Under the pieces are notes generated by a model. It ran no database searches. It worked only from the letters and a program-made list of their open reading frames with translations, and was not told where the DNA came from. A stretch of DNA of 64,000 nt, taken from Pseudomonadota bacterium (GTDB taxonomy: Bacteria > Pseudomonadota > Alphaproteobacteria > Rhizobiales > Rhizobiaceae). The position numbers and the translations under genes are program-made. Below are positions 8,200-17,143 of this stretch, piece after piece. The number at the start of each line of letters is the position of its first letter. Position 1 is the stretch's first letter. The stretch covers positions 62,001 to 126,000 of the forward strand of contig JAEZXX010000081.1 of the NCBI GenBank assembly GCA_023419535.1. Direction: 5' to 3'.

Positions 8200-8925
8200 T
8201 CAGGAAACCCCGAGGAACTGCCGCAGCTCGGGCGTCCTCGGGTTCGCGAAGACCTCCTGCGGCGGGCCGATCTCGTGGACGCGGCCCTGGTGCATGAAGA
8301 CGACGCGGTTGCAGACGTCGCGGGCGAACTTCATCTCGTGCGTGACCATGACCAGCGTCATGCCCTCGGCCGCCAGCTCGCGCACCACTGCGAGGACCTC
8401 GGCGACCAGCTCGGGGTCGAGCGCGGAGGTGATCTCGTCGCACAGAAGCGCCATCGGCTCCATGGCGAGCGCCCGGGCGATGGCGACGCGCTGCTGCTGC
8501 CCGCCGGAGAGCTGGTCGGGATAGGCGTCGAATTTCGCGCCGAGCCCGACGCGCTCCAGCTGGCGGCGCGCCATCGCCTCGGCCTCGGCCTTGCCCGCCT
8601 TCTTCACCACCATCTGGCTCAGCATCACGTTGCGCCCGGCGGTGAGGTGCGGGAACAGGTTGAACTGTTGGAAGATCATGCCGACCTTCAGCCGCAGCGC
8701 CTTCAGATGCGTCTCGTCCGGTAGGAGCTGGGCGCCCGCCACCATGATCGAGCCGCCGTCGATCATCTCCAGCCCGTTGATGCAGCGAAGCAGCGTCGAC
8801 TTGCCCGAGCCGCTCTTGCCGATGATGGCCACGACCTCGCCGGGCGCGATGTCGAGGTCGATCCCCTTCAGCACCTCGTTGTCGCCGAAGCGCTTGCGAA
8901 CCTCAGTGACCGCGATGAGCGACAT
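8200..8925 (-). CDS. Polar amino-acid ABC transporter ATP-binding protein
   Basis: A 241-residue single-domain ATPase with Walker A GKSGSGKST (about residues 36-44), signature LSGGQQQRV, Walker B LLCDEITSALDPE and switch histidine VTHE. It matches the GlnQ/HisP subfamily that energises uptake of polar amino acids and related compounds. It is the last gene of a five-gene minus-strand operon and overlaps the permease gene upstream of it by 23 bp, suggesting tight coupling. The substrate cannot be told from the ATPase. Confidence 0.92.
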   Translation of the reverse strand: MSLIAVTEVRKRFGDNEVLKGIDLDIAPGEVVAIIGKSGSGKSTLLRCINGLEMIDGGSIMVAGAQLLPDETHLKALRLKVGMIFQQFNLFPHLTAGRNVMLSQMVVKKAGKAEAEAMARRQLERVGLGAKFDAYPDQLSGGQQQRVAIARALAMEPMALLCDEITSALDPELVAEVLAVVRELAAEGMTLVMVTHEMKFARDVCNRVVFMHQGRVHEIGPPQEVFANPRTPELRQFLGVS

Positions 8926-9565
8926 TCAGCTTCCTTTCCAGAATCTGGCTCGACTTCGACAGCGGCCAGCAGAGCGCGAAGTAGACGAGGGCGACGAGCC
9001 CGTAGACGAGGAAGGGCTGGTAGGTGGCGTTGGTGACCACCGTGCCGGCGCGCGTCAGCTCGACGAAGCCGATGATCGAGGTCAGCGCCGTGCCCTTGAT
9101 GACCTGGACCGAGAAGCCGACGGTGGGCGGAACGGCGATCCGAAGCGCCTGCGGCAGGATGACATGGCGCATCTGCTGCACCCGGCCCATGCCGAGCGAG
9201 GCGGAAGCCTCCCACTGCCCCTTCTGGACCGCCTCCACGCAGCCCCGCCAGATCTCGGCGAGAAAGGCGGCGGTCCACAGGATCAGCGCCAGACCCGCCG
9301 CCAACCAGGCCGGCAGGTTCACCCCGAACAGCGACAGGCCGAAGAAGGCCAGGAAGAGCTGCATCAGGAGCGGCGTGCCCTGGAAGAGCTCGATATAGCC
9401 CTCGGCGAGGAGGCGCGTGGCGCGGCGCTTGGAAATGCGCGCGAAAAGGATCGCGAGCCCGACGAGCGCGCCGCCGGCGAAGGCCGCGAGCGAGAGCAGG
9501 ATGGTCCAGCGCGTGGCCAGGAGCAGGTTGCGCAGGATGTCCCAGAGCGTGAACTCCACCATCAT
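8903..9565 (-). CDS. Polar amino-acid ABC transporter permease
   Basis: A 220-residue inner-membrane permease of the HisM/GlnP type with about five hydrophobic segments. It carries the family loop that docks on the ATPase (EASASLGMGRVQQMRHVILPQALR, partly conserved EAA motif) and the ELFQGTPLLMQL segment. It overlaps its neighbours by 4 bp upstream and 23 bp downstream. It should pair with the second permease as a heterodimer. Confidence 0.9.
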   Translation of the reverse strand: MMVEFTLWDILRNLLLATRWTILLSLAAFAGGALVGLAILFARISKRRATRLLAEGYIELFQGTPLLMQLFLAFFGLSLFGVNLPAWLAAGLALILWTAAFLAEIWRGCVEAVQKGQWEASASLGMGRVQQMRHVILPQALRIAVPPTVGFSVQVIKGTALTSIIGFVELTRAGTVVTNATYQPFLVYGLVALVYFALCWPLSKSSQILERKLNVAHRGH

Positions 9566-10236
9566 CGGGCCTCCTCCCGGCGCGCCAGGACCGCGTCGCC
9601 GACGAGGTTCATCGCCTTGCGGATGAGGATGGCGAGGGCGAGGTAGATGATCGTTGAGGCGATGTAGGTCTCGAAGGCGCGGAAGTTGCGCGATTGGATG
9701 TAGCTCGCCGCATAGGTCAGGTCCTCCGCGCCGATCTGCGAGACGACCGCCGAGCCGAGCATGACGATGACCACCTGCGAGGAGAGCGCCGGCCAGATCC
9801 GCCCGAGCGCCGGCACGAGGACGACGTGACGGAAGGTCTCGAAGGGCGTCATGGCGAGGCTCGCGCCCGCTTCGAACTGGCCGCGCGGCGTCGCCTGGAT
9901 GCCGGCGCGCACGATCTCGCAGCTGTAGGCGCCCAGATTGACGATCATGGCGAGGTTGGCCGCCTGCAGCTCCGACATCTGAACCCCGAGCGAGGGCAGG
10001 CCGAAGAAGATGAAGAAGAGCTGGATCAGGAAGGGCGTGTTGCGGATCAGCTCGACATAAGTCGCGACCACCGGGCGCAGCCAGGCGGGCCCGAGCGCGC
10101 GCACCCAGGCGCAGACGATCCCGAGCGCGATGCCGAACACGGCGCCGATCAGGATGAGCTGAAGCGTGACGCCGATGCCGCTGATCAGAAGCGGAGCGTA
10201 GTCGGCGATCCAGCCGAACTGGAACTGGTAACTCAA
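9562..10236 (-). CDS. Polar amino-acid ABC transporter permease (first of pair)
   Basis: A 224-residue permease with VELIRNTPFLIQLFF, the hallmark of polar amino-acid permeases, and an EAA loop (EAGASLAMTPFETFRHVVL). The start is a TTG at 10236, supported by an AGGAGG Shine-Dalgarno about 8 nt upstream; no ATG lies near. The stop overlaps the next gene by 4 bp. Confidence 0.88.
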   Translation of the reverse strand: MSYQFQFGWIADYAPLLISGIGVTLQLILIGAVFGIALGIVCAWVRALGPAWLRPVVATYVELIRNTPFLIQLFFIFFGLPSLGVQMSELQAANLAMIVNLGAYSCEIVRAGIQATPRGQFEAGASLAMTPFETFRHVVLVPALGRIWPALSSQVVIVMLGSAVVSQIGAEDLTYAASYIQSRNFRAFETYIASTIIYLALAILIRKAMNLVGDAVLARREEAR

Positions 10237-10308
10237 AGGCGGGCCTCCTGGCTCGGCGCCGAAGGGGCTCCGCCGCGCGGCACGGGCGGCGGAGCGACGG
10301 GCGATGCC

Positions 10309-11094
10309 TCAGAGGTCGGCGGGAAGGTCCGCGCCGAGCCAGGTCTGCGAGATCGTGTTCAGCGTGCCGTCGGCCTTCGCTTCGGCGACGATCGCGTTGA
10401 CGCGCTCCAGGAGCGCCGGCTCCTCTTTCGCCATCCCGATGTAGCAGGGCGAGTTCTGGATCAGGAACTTCGGCTCGGGCCGGCGCGGCGGGTTGCGCTC
10501 CAGGATCGTCGCGGCGACGACGTTGCCCGTGGCGATCGTCTCGACCTGGCCCGACAGGAAGGCCGAGATCGTGCCGTTGTTGTCCTCGTAGCGGCGGATC
10601 TCGGCGTCCGAGGGCGCGAGATCGGTGAGCGCCAGATCCTCGACCGAGCCGCGCGTGACGCCGACCGTCATGCCGGAGAGGCCAGCGGCGTCCGCGACCT
10701 CGATGTCGGCCGGTGCGAAGACGCCGTTGTAGAAGGGGGCGTAGGCCTGCGAGAAGGCGATCAGCGCCTCGCGCTCCGGGTTCCTGCCGAGCGAGGAGAT
10801 GACGAGGTCGACGCGCCCGGTCTGGAGATAGGGCACGCGGTTGGCCGAGGTCACCGGCACCAGTTCGAGCTCGACGCCCATCTTTTCCGCGATCAGCGCC
10901 GCCATGTCGATGTCGTAGCCCTGCGGGGTCATGTCGGTGCCGACCGAGCCGAAGGGCGGGAAGTCCTGCGGGACGGCCACGCGCAGCGTGCCGCGCTGGG
11001 TGATGTCCTCCAGCGCGTCGGCGCTGGCGGGCGCGGCGGCGAAGGACAAGCCGAGCGCGGCGAGGGCGGCGAGGAGATGGCGGCGATGGATCAT
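10309..11094 (-). CDS. Periplasmic substrate-binding protein, amino-acid family 3
   Basis: A 261-residue secreted protein. An N-terminal signal peptide (RRHLLAALAALGLSFAAAPASA) precedes a family 3 solute-binding fold with RVAVPQDFPPFG, GYDIDMAALIAEKMG and ADGTLNTISQTWLG near the C-terminus, which are typical of polar amino-acid binding proteins. The ATG at 11094 is chosen because AAAGG lies 6 nt before it; the TTG two codons upstream would abut the Shine-Dalgarno. It lies 10 bp after the GntR gene, so both are in one operon. Confidence 0.9.
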   Translation of the reverse strand: MIHRRHLLAALAALGLSFAAAPASADALEDITQRGTLRVAVPQDFPPFGSVGTDMTPQGYDIDMAALIAEKMGVELELVPVTSANRVPYLQTGRVDLVISSLGRNPEREALIAFSQAYAPFYNGVFAPADIEVADAAGLSGMTVGVTRGSVEDLALTDLAPSDAEIRRYEDNNGTISAFLSGQVETIATGNVVAATILERNPPRRPEPKFLIQNSPCYIGMAKEEPALLERVNAIVAEAKADGTLNTISQTWLGADLPADL

Positions 11095-11104
11095 GGACAA
11101 CCTT

Positions 11105-11860
11105 TCAAGGCCGGGCGGGAAGGGCGGAACGCGTCCCCACCGTCCCGCGAGGCGGTGGGGAAAGCTCGGGAAGGGGGAGGTCGAGCGAGCGGCGCAGGTC
11201 GGCGAGCGGATCCTGGCGCATGTCGAGTTCGAGACCGGCCTCGACCTCGTCCAGATGCCGGATGGAGAGGGCGGCGGCGGCCTCGCGGTCGCCCGCCTCG
11301 ATCGCCTCGAAGATCGACCGGTGGCCTCGATGGGATTCCTCGGCGTGTTCGCCCGACTGGTAGAGCGTCGAGATGAGGATCGTGCGGGCAGTCAGATCGC
11401 GCAGGATGCCGGCGAGGACGGCATTGCCTGAGAGATCGACGAGGCGGATGTGGAAGTCGCCCATCAGGCAGATCAGCGTCGGCCGCTCGCCCGCGGCGAG
11501 CGCGGTCGCCTCGCGCCGCAGATGGGCGCGGACGGCCTCGAGCCCCGCCTGCGGCAGGACCGCGGGCAGCGAGCGCATCAACCCGCTTTCGAGCACCCGC
11601 CGCGTCTCGAAGACCTCGCGGGCCTCGCGGGCGCAGGGCTCGACGACGAACCAGCCCCGGCGGGGCCGCACTTCGACGATGCGGCGCGCCTCCAGCTGCT
11701 TCATCGCCTCACGGACGCGCGTCCGCGACACGCCGAAGAGGGCCGCCACCTCGCTCTCGCCGAGCCGGTCGCCGGGCCGGATGCGGTGGGCGAAGATCGC
11801 CGCGAGGATCGTCGCGTCGATCGAGGGAGAGGGGCCGGGCGAGGGGCGCGAAGTTTGCAT
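11105..11860 (-). CDS. GntR-family (FadR/FCD) transcriptional regulator
   Basis: A 251-residue regulator with an N-terminal winged helix (RIRPGDRLGESEVAALFGVSRTRVREAM, residues ~28-60) and a C-terminal FCD effector domain carrying metal-binding histidines (DFHIRLVDLSGN, HRSIFEAIEAGD). It is the first gene of the amino-acid transporter operon and probably controls it with autoregulation. No Shine-Dalgarno is visible before the ATG at 11860, and a palindrome abuts the start codon, so the message may be leaderless. Confidence 0.88.
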   Translation of the reverse strand: MQTSRPSPGPSPSIDATILAAIFAHRIRPGDRLGESEVAALFGVSRTRVREAMKQLEARRIVEVRPRRGWFVVEPCAREAREVFETRRVLESGLMRSLPAVLPQAGLEAVRAHLRREATALAAGERPTLICLMGDFHIRLVDLSGNAVLAGILRDLTARTILISTLYQSGEHAEESHRGHRSIFEAIEAGDREAAAALSIRHLDEVEAGLELDMRQDPLADLRRSLDLPLPELSPPPRGTVGTRSALPARP

Positions 11861-11871
11861 ACAACGGTTGT
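11861..11871. promoter_or_regulatory. GntR-type operator candidate
   Basis: ACAAC-G-GTTGT, an 11-bp inverted repeat, lies immediately upstream of the gntR start codon and is flanked by TTGCA and TGCAA. FadR-type regulators often bind GT-N(x)-AC palindromes of this size. Assignment to the adjacent regulator is inference. Confidence 0.5.
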
Positions 11872-12020
11872 TGCAAGTTCCGTGCCAAACGTCCCGAGCC
11901 CAGCGGATCAGGCGGTCATCGCGCGGACGGGCGGCTCCGATTGTTCAACCTCGCGCCAGACTGCGACCCGGACAGGCAGTCTCTTGCCCGCCCGGGATGC
12001 GCCGGCCTCGGCCCCGATCC

Positions 12021-13199
12021 CTACCGGTAGTCGACCCAGACGCCGCCGGCGTCGGCCGAGCGCACGCAGGCCTCGACCCAGCGCACGCCTTCCACGCCGG
12101 CATCCACATCCGGATAGCGGATCGCGGCGAGCGCCTCGGCGTCGCCCCGCTCGCTCGCTGCGATCGCCTGTGCCAAGCCGCGATACATGTTCGCCCAGGC
12201 CTCGAAGAGCCCTTCGGCGTGGCCGGTGCTGATACGGTCGAGCGCGCGCGCGGACGGATGGAGATAGCCCATCCCGCGTTCCAGGACGCGCGCCGGCTCG
12301 CCCTGCACCTCGAAGGAAAGCTGGTTGGGCCGTTCGTCCCACCATTCGATGCTGGCGTGGGACCCGACGATCCGCACCTTCTGGCCGTGGGACGAGCCCG
12401 CGTTCACCGCGCTCGTCCAGGCCGTCCCGAAGGCGCCGTTGTCGTACTGCGTGAGCGTGACGGCGTTGTCCTCCAGCGGGGCGCGGGTCGCCACGAAGCT
12501 CTGGCGCGCGCACAGGAGCCGCGTCACCCGCATCCGGGGCAGGATCACCTGCGAGATGTAGAAGGGATGGGTGCCCAGATCGCCGAGGACATAGCTCGGC
12601 CCTGCGAAGGCGGGCGTCACGCGCCAGCGCGCGGCCGGGTCGCTCTCCTCCACGGCCGACGAATGGAAGCCGTGGGCGAACTGCAGGTTCACGAGGCGGA
12701 TGTCGCCGAGTTCGCCAGCCTCGACCATGGCCCGCGCCTGCTCGATCATGGGGTAGAAGGCGTAGCCGTAGGTCACGCCGACGATCAGACCTTTCTCCTT
12801 CGACAGGCGCCTCACCTCCTCGGCCTCCGCCACGGTGAAGCAGAGCGGCTTCTCGCAGACGACGTGCAGCCCCTGTTCGAGGGCGGCCTTGGCGATGGAA
12901 TGGTGCGTGTTGTTCGGCGTCGCGATGGTGACGGCGCGGATGCCGTCCGGGCGGGCCGCCTCGGCGGAGAACATCTCGGCGAAATCGCCGTAGCAGCGTG
13001 CGGGGTCCAGGCCGAGCTCGCGGCCGAACGCGCGGCCGCGTTCGGCGTCGATGTCGAAGGCCCCGGCGAGGAGTTCGAAGGTCCGGTCGCGCAAGGCGGC
13101 GGAGCGGTGGCTGTAGCCGATCTGGCTGCCGCGGCCGCCGCCCACCATGCCCCAGCGGATCGGGGCCGCCTCGCTCGTCTCGAAACGGGTCATCGTCAT
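12021..13199 (-). CDS. Gfo/Idh/MocA-family oxidoreductase
   Basis: A 392-residue NAD(P)-dependent sugar or cyclitol dehydrogenase. The Rossmann motif GMVGGGRGSQIG is near residue 17, the conserved CEKPLCF segment is present, and the C-terminal substrate domain contains LGDLGTHPFYI, where the Asp/His catalytic pair of the family lies. The ATG at 13199 overlaps the stop of the upstream isomerase gene by 4 bp. The pair is divergent from a LacI regulator. The substrate is unknown; an inositol isomer or a sugar is likely by analogy with iolG. Confidence 0.85.
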   Translation of the reverse strand: MTMTRFETSEAAPIRWGMVGGGRGSQIGYSHRSAALRDRTFELLAGAFDIDAERGRAFGRELGLDPARCYGDFAEMFSAEAARPDGIRAVTIATPNNTHHSIAKAALEQGLHVVCEKPLCFTVAEAEEVRRLSKEKGLIVGVTYGYAFYPMIEQARAMVEAGELGDIRLVNLQFAHGFHSSAVEESDPAARWRVTPAFAGPSYVLGDLGTHPFYISQVILPRMRVTRLLCARQSFVATRAPLEDNAVTLTQYDNGAFGTAWTSAVNAGSSHGQKVRIVGSHASIEWWDERPNQLSFEVQGEPARVLERGMGYLHPSARALDRISTGHAEGLFEAWANMYRGLAQAIAASERGDAEALAAIRYPDVDAGVEGVRWVEACVRSADAGGVWVDYR

Positions 13200-14134
13200 T
13201 CTCCCTGCCTGCCGAAGCCGATCGCGGCCAGATGGTCGAAGCTCGCCTTGACGTCGGCGAGGCTGCCGTCGGCGTTCGCCGGGTCGCGCTCCTGCTCGAC
13301 GGTGGCAAAGCCCGCGTAGCCGATGGTCGACAGGGCCCGCCGGATCGCGGCGTAGTCGACGACCCCGCGCCCGATCGGGCACATGACGCCTTGGGCGCAC
13401 GCCTCGAAGAAGCGGATGCGGCTCGCCATCGCGCGCTCGAAGGCGGCGCCGTCGATGTCCTTGAAATGGACGTAGTCGAGCCGGTCGGCGTAGCGCGCCA
13501 GCGTCTCGGCCGGGTCCATGCCCGCATAGAAGGTGTGGCCGGTGTCGAGGCACAGACCCGCAGTGTCCGGCGCGATGTCGGCGGCGATCCGTTCGATCTC
13601 GTCGGCGAACTCGATGTGTCCGCCGGCATGGGGATGGATCACGGCCCGCACGCCGTGGCGCTCGCGCGCCAGGTCCGCGATGGCGCGGATGGTCGCCACC
13701 ATGCCGTTCCAAGCCTCGTCGGGCAGCCGCCGCGCGCGGTCCGAATGGCCGGCGGCGTAGTCGCGGTCCGCGTCGCCGAAATCCATGACCGTGAGATAGG
13801 GGGCGGGGTACCGCTGCCCGGGAACCATCGGCGGCCGCGGCAGGCTCGTGATCAGCGCGCAGATCTCGTCGGTCTGGCGCAGGAGCCGCCCGCGGTTGGC
13901 GGGGGAGACGAGATCGTCGAAGATCGTGCCGGCGACGATGAAGAGACCGCGCGAGGCCAGCGCGTCCGAGACGCGCGGCGCATCGAGCGGCACGTAGCCG
14001 TAGGGGCCGAGTTCCAGCCCGCCGTAGCCGGCGGCTTGCGCCTCGTCGAAGACGCGGCTCCACGGCGGCAGGTTCGGGTTGGCGACGTCGTCGACGCCCC
14101 ATGAACAGGGCGCGGTGGTGATGGTGATCGTCAT
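13196..14134 (-). CDS. TIM-barrel sugar phosphate isomerase/epimerase (IolE/IolI-like)
   Basis: A 312-residue xylose-isomerase-like TIM barrel. It begins TITTAPCSWGVDDVANPNLPP and has the metal-ligand segments AVIHPHAGGHIEF, GLCLDTGHTFYAG and DYVHFKDI and the late ATVEQERDP, typical of 2-keto-myo-inositol dehydratase/isomerase relatives. It is the first gene of a two-gene operon with the Gfo/Idh/MocA enzyme. A second isomerase-dehydrogenase pair beside the iol operon suggests processing of another cyclitol or ketose. Confidence 0.82.
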   Translation of the reverse strand: MTITITTAPCSWGVDDVANPNLPPWSRVFDEAQAAGYGGLELGPYGYVPLDAPRVSDALASRGLFIVAGTIFDDLVSPANRGRLLRQTDEICALITSLPRPPMVPGQRYPAPYLTVMDFGDADRDYAAGHSDRARRLPDEAWNGMVATIRAIADLARERHGVRAVIHPHAGGHIEFADEIERIAADIAPDTAGLCLDTGHTFYAGMDPAETLARYADRLDYVHFKDIDGAAFERAMASRIRFFEACAQGVMCPIGRGVVDYAAIRRALSTIGYAGFATVEQERDPANADGSLADVKASFDHLAAIGFGRQGE

Positions 14135-14196
14135 GCCGGCAGATCCTCCCCGGTCCGAGGAGTACGCGCTTCGCCCCGCTTCCCTCAGCGTCGATT

Positions 14197-14212
14197 TGAT
14201 GGGAATCCATCA
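14197..14212. promoter_or_regulatory. LacI-type operator in the divergent promoter region
   Basis: Arms TGATGG and CCATCA flank the 4-nt centre GAAT, a perfect palindrome 17 bp before the lacI-family ATG and between the two divergent genes. The size and symmetry fit a LacI-family dimer site that could regulate both directions. Confidence 0.6.
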
Positions 14213-14229
14213 GGCCGGGAGGAGATGCG

Positions 14230-15243
14230 ATGGGACGCAAGACCACGATGGCGGACGTGGCGCGCGAGGCCGGGGTCTCGCCGGCGACGGTCGACCGCGT
14301 GCTGAACGGGCGCGGCGGGGTGGAGACGGACAAGGAACGGCGGGTCCTGGAGGCGGCGCGGCGGCTGAAGCTCGACCGGGCGCTGACGGTGCGGCCCCGG
14401 CGCATGCTGCGCGTCGGCGTCTTCCTCCAGGCGCCCGACAACCCGTTCCACGCCGCGCTGGGCGAGGGCGTGCGGCGCGCGGCGCGCCTTCACGCCGAGC
14501 TCAACATCCAGTGCCTGGTCCACCACATCGACCCGAACGATCCGAAAGCCGTCGCGGGCACCCTGGCGCGGCAGGGCGCGGCCTTCGACGGGCTGATCCT
14601 CACCCTGCCGGACGAGCCGCGGATCGCCGAGGCCGTCGCCGGGCTCGCGGCGAGCCGTCCGGTGGTGACGCTCGCGACCGATCTCCCGACGAGCGGGCGT
14701 GCCGCCTGCATCGGGCCGGACGAGCGCCGAGCCGGGCGCCTCGCCGGCGATCTGATGGGGCTGTTCCTGCGGCCCCGCGAAGGGCGGGTGCTCCTGATCG
14801 CGGGCCGCAGCGACATCGCAGGCCAGCGCGCCCGCGCCGAAGGGTTCCGCGAGATCCTGGCGGAACGGCATCCGGGCGTGACCATCTCCTGCATCCGCGA
14901 GAGCGGCGAGGATGCCGGGCGGGCCGGGCGCATCGTCCTGGAGGCGCTGACGCAGGACCGCGGACTTCGCGGCATCTACCACATGACGGCGGGGGCCAAA
15001 CCGGTGGTGGAGGTGCTGCGTCGTCTCGGCCGCACGGCCGACACCGTCTTCGTCACCCACGAGCTGACCGAGGATCGGCGGGCGCTTCTCCTGGCCCGCG
15101 AGATCGCGGCGGTCATCGACCAGCAGCCCGAGCTCGAGGCGCGGATCGCGGTGGAGACCATGGCGCGCCTTCTCGGCCGCCTCGACGGCGTGCCGGGATC
15201 GGTCGAGACGCGCTTCGTCCTGCATCTGCCGGAGAACGCGTGA
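14230..15243 (+). CDS. LacI-family transcriptional regulator
   Basis: A 337-residue repressor. The N-terminal LacI helix-turn-helix and hinge (TTMADVAREAGVSPATVDRVLNG, residues 5-27) precede a periplasmic-binding-like effector domain (from about 62, RVGVFLQAPDNPFHAAL). The DRVLN hinge-proximal sequence, in place of the common SRVLN, is seen in regulators of some sugar operons. It is divergent from the isomerase/oxidoreductase pair with a palindrome between them, so that pair is its likely target. GGGAGGAG precedes the ATG. Confidence 0.92.
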   Translation: MGRKTTMADVAREAGVSPATVDRVLNGRGGVETDKERRVLEAARRLKLDRALTVRPRRMLRVGVFLQAPDNPFHAALGEGVRRAARLHAELNIQCLVHHIDPNDPKAVAGTLARQGAAFDGLILTLPDEPRIAEAVAGLAASRPVVTLATDLPTSGRAACIGPDERRAGRLAGDLMGLFLRPREGRVLLIAGRSDIAGQRARAEGFREILAERHPGVTISCIRESGEDAGRAGRIVLEALTQDRGLRGIYHMTAGAKPVVEVLRRLGRTADTVFVTHELTEDRRALLLAREIAAVIDQQPELEARIAVETMARLLGRLDGVPGSVETRFVLHLPENA

Positions 15244-15252
15244 GGGACGGCT

Positions 15253-15289
15253 CGAACGGGCCCTGCGGGCGCGCCGCAGGGCCCGTTCG
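15253..15289. terminator. Bidirectional terminator hairpin between convergent genes
   Basis: A perfect 16-bp stem (15253-15268 pairs with 15274-15289) with the loop GCGCG lies between the lacI-family stop and the stop of the convergent TRAP permease gene. There is no T-run, but the position and stability fit a bidirectional terminator. Confidence 0.7.
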
Positions 15290-15302
15290 CAGGGTCCCCC
15301 GC

Positions 15303-16562
15303 TCAGTAGATCGTCAGCGCGGGGATGTAGCTGACGGCCAGGAGGAGGAGCATGGCGACCGCGAAGAAGGGGATCAGCTCCCGCGTCGTCGCGCCGAGCG
15401 GCGACTTGGCGATCGAGGACGAGATGAAGAGCGTCGTCCCGATCGGCGGCGTGTAAAGGCCGATCCCCAGATTGAGGACCATGATGAGCCCGAGCTGCAC
15501 CGGGTCGAGCCCGATCGTGGCGGCGAGCGGCACGAAGATGGGGCCGAGCAGCAGGATCGAGGGCGGCAGGTCGAGCGGCATGCCGACCAGCAGCATCAGG
15601 ACGTTCATCATCAGGATGATGAGGATCGGGTTCGAGATGTAGGTCGCGACCAGTTCGGCGAAATGCTGGGGCACCTGGTCGAAGGTCAGGATCCAGCCGA
15701 CCGCCGAGCTGCCCATGATGACGAGCATGACGACGCCCGTCGCCGTCCCGGCCTCGATCATGTTGGTGCAGAAGCGCTTCACCGTGAGGTCGCGGTAGAA
15801 GACGATGCTGAGGATCAGCGAATAGACGACCGCCAGCACCGCGACCTCGGTCGGGGTCGCGAAGCCGAAGCGCAGGCCGAGGATGATGAGGATCGGCAGG
15901 AGCACGGCGGGGAAGCTGCGCAGGGCCAGGATCGCGAGCTCGCGTCGCGGCACGCGCTTCTCGCCGACCGGATAGTTCCGGCGCTTGGAGATCGCCCAGC
16001 AGACGAAGATGAACCCGACCGCCATCAGGATGCCGGGCAGGAGGCCGGCGACGAAGAGGTCGGCGACGGAGACGCCGCTGACGAGAGCGTAGAGGATCAT
16101 CGGGATCGACGGCGGAATGAGCACGTCGATCACCGAGGACGTGGCGTTGTTGGCCGCGCACAGGGGTGCGGGATAGCCTTGCCGCTTCTGCCAGGGGATG
16201 AGCACCGAGCCGAGGGCGGAGGCGTTGGCGACCGCCGAGCCGGAGACGCCGCCGAAGACGACCGAGGAGACGACGGTCGTCGACAGCGGGCCGCCGCGCC
16301 AGCGCTGCATGGCGTGGCTGGCGAGCTCCAGAAGCTGCTGGCCGAGCCGACCCCCGAGCATCAGCGTGCCGGCCAGCATGAAGAACGGCAACGCCAGCAT
16401 CGGGAAGGACTGCGTCTGGTCGTAGACCTGCTGGGCGACGACCGAGAGCGGCAGGAAGCCGTGCCACAGCACCGCGGCACCGGCTGCGATGATCAGCCCG
16501 TAGCCGACCGGGATCGCGAGGATCATGGTGACGCAGAAGACGGCGATCATGACGAGCGTCAC
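15303..16562 (-). CDS. dctM: TRAP transporter large permease (DctM)
   Basis: A 419-residue membrane protein with roughly 12 hydrophobic segments and TRAP-M hallmarks: VVFGGVSGSAVANASALG, ATSSVIDVLIPPSIPMI, LGLRFGFATPTEVA and GIGLYTPPIGTTLFI. It forms the sodium-driven transport channel. The GTG at 16562 overlaps the dctQ stop by 4 bp (GTGA) and has GAGGAG upstream. It is the last gene of a dctP-dctQ-dctM operon. Confidence 0.93.
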   Translation of the reverse strand: MTLVMIAVFCVTMILAIPVGYGLIIAAGAAVLWHGFLPLSVVAQQVYDQTQSFPMLALPFFMLAGTLMLGGRLGQQLLELASHAMQRWRGGPLSTTVVSSVVFGGVSGSAVANASALGSVLIPWQKRQGYPAPLCAANNATSSVIDVLIPPSIPMILYALVSGVSVADLFVAGLLPGILMAVGFIFVCWAISKRRNYPVGEKRVPRRELAILALRSFPAVLLPILIILGLRFGFATPTEVAVLAVVYSLILSIVFYRDLTVKRFCTNMIEAGTATGVVMLVIMGSSAVGWILTFDQVPQHFAELVATYISNPILIILMMNVLMLLVGMPLDLPPSILLLGPIFVPLAATIGLDPVQLGLIMVLNLGIGLYTPPIGTTLFISSSIAKSPLGATTRELIPFFAVAMLLLLAVSYIPALTIY

Positions 16563-17143
16563 AGCGGAATCTCCTCGACGTTCGACTGGGGACGGGCGGA
16601 AAAGCCGAGAAGGGCGACGCGGATCGCGGCGAGGACGGTGACGACGGCGACGAGACCGGCGCCGAGCGCGAGCGCGTAGTAGCCGACGCTGTTCGGCACG
16701 CCGAGGATGGGGCTGTGCTCGAAGCCCGCGATCTGCGCCACGACGACCGCCTGATAGGCGAGGACGACGAAGCTCGCCGCCGCGCACAGATGGCTGAAGA
16801 CGAAGAGCGCGGCCTTTCCGCGGTCGGCCAGCTTGTCGTAGAGCCACTCCACCGCCATGTGGGCGCCCCCTTGCGCCGCCAGGGCGACGCCGGCGACGAT
16901 GAACCAGGGGAACAGGAGCATCGGCAGCTCCTGCGCGAAGCGGAAGCCCCCCGATTCCAGCGCGTAGCGGGCGACGACATTGGCTGTCATCACCGCCGCG
17001 AGCACCGTGCCGGTGACGACGATGATCACCCGGCACACAAGCCCCAGCGCGCGGTCGATGCCGTCGAGAAGCACAAACAGGCCGCGCCTCTCCCGGCCGG
17101 AGCGGGCGGCCGGATCCGGCCGCCCTTCGCGATCGGGGGTCAT
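16559..17143 (-). CDS. dctQ: TRAP transporter small permease (DctQ)
   Basis: A 194-residue protein with four predicted membrane helices and the DctQ-type motif LFPWFIVAGVALAAQGGAHMAVEWLYDKL. It is the small integral subunit that bridges binding protein and large permease. The ATG overlaps the dctP stop by 4 bp. The charged N-terminus (about 30 residues) is long but within the family range. Confidence 0.9.
   Translation of the reverse strand: MTPDREGRPDPAARSGRERRGLFVLLDGIDRALGLVCRVIIVVTGTVLAAVMTANVVARYALESGGFRFAQELPMLLFPWFIVAGVALAAQGGAHMAVEWLYDKLADRGKAALFVFSHLCAAASFVVLAYQAVVVAQIAGFEHSPILGVPNSVGYYALALGAGLVAVVTVLAAIRVALLGFSARPQSNVEEIPL

Noticed and set aside
14079..16679. A plus-strand frame of 866 codons across the LacI gene and the TRAP permease
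   Set aside because: It overlaps two well-supported genes and its product is repetitive Arg/Glu/Asp-rich sequence, an antisense shadow.
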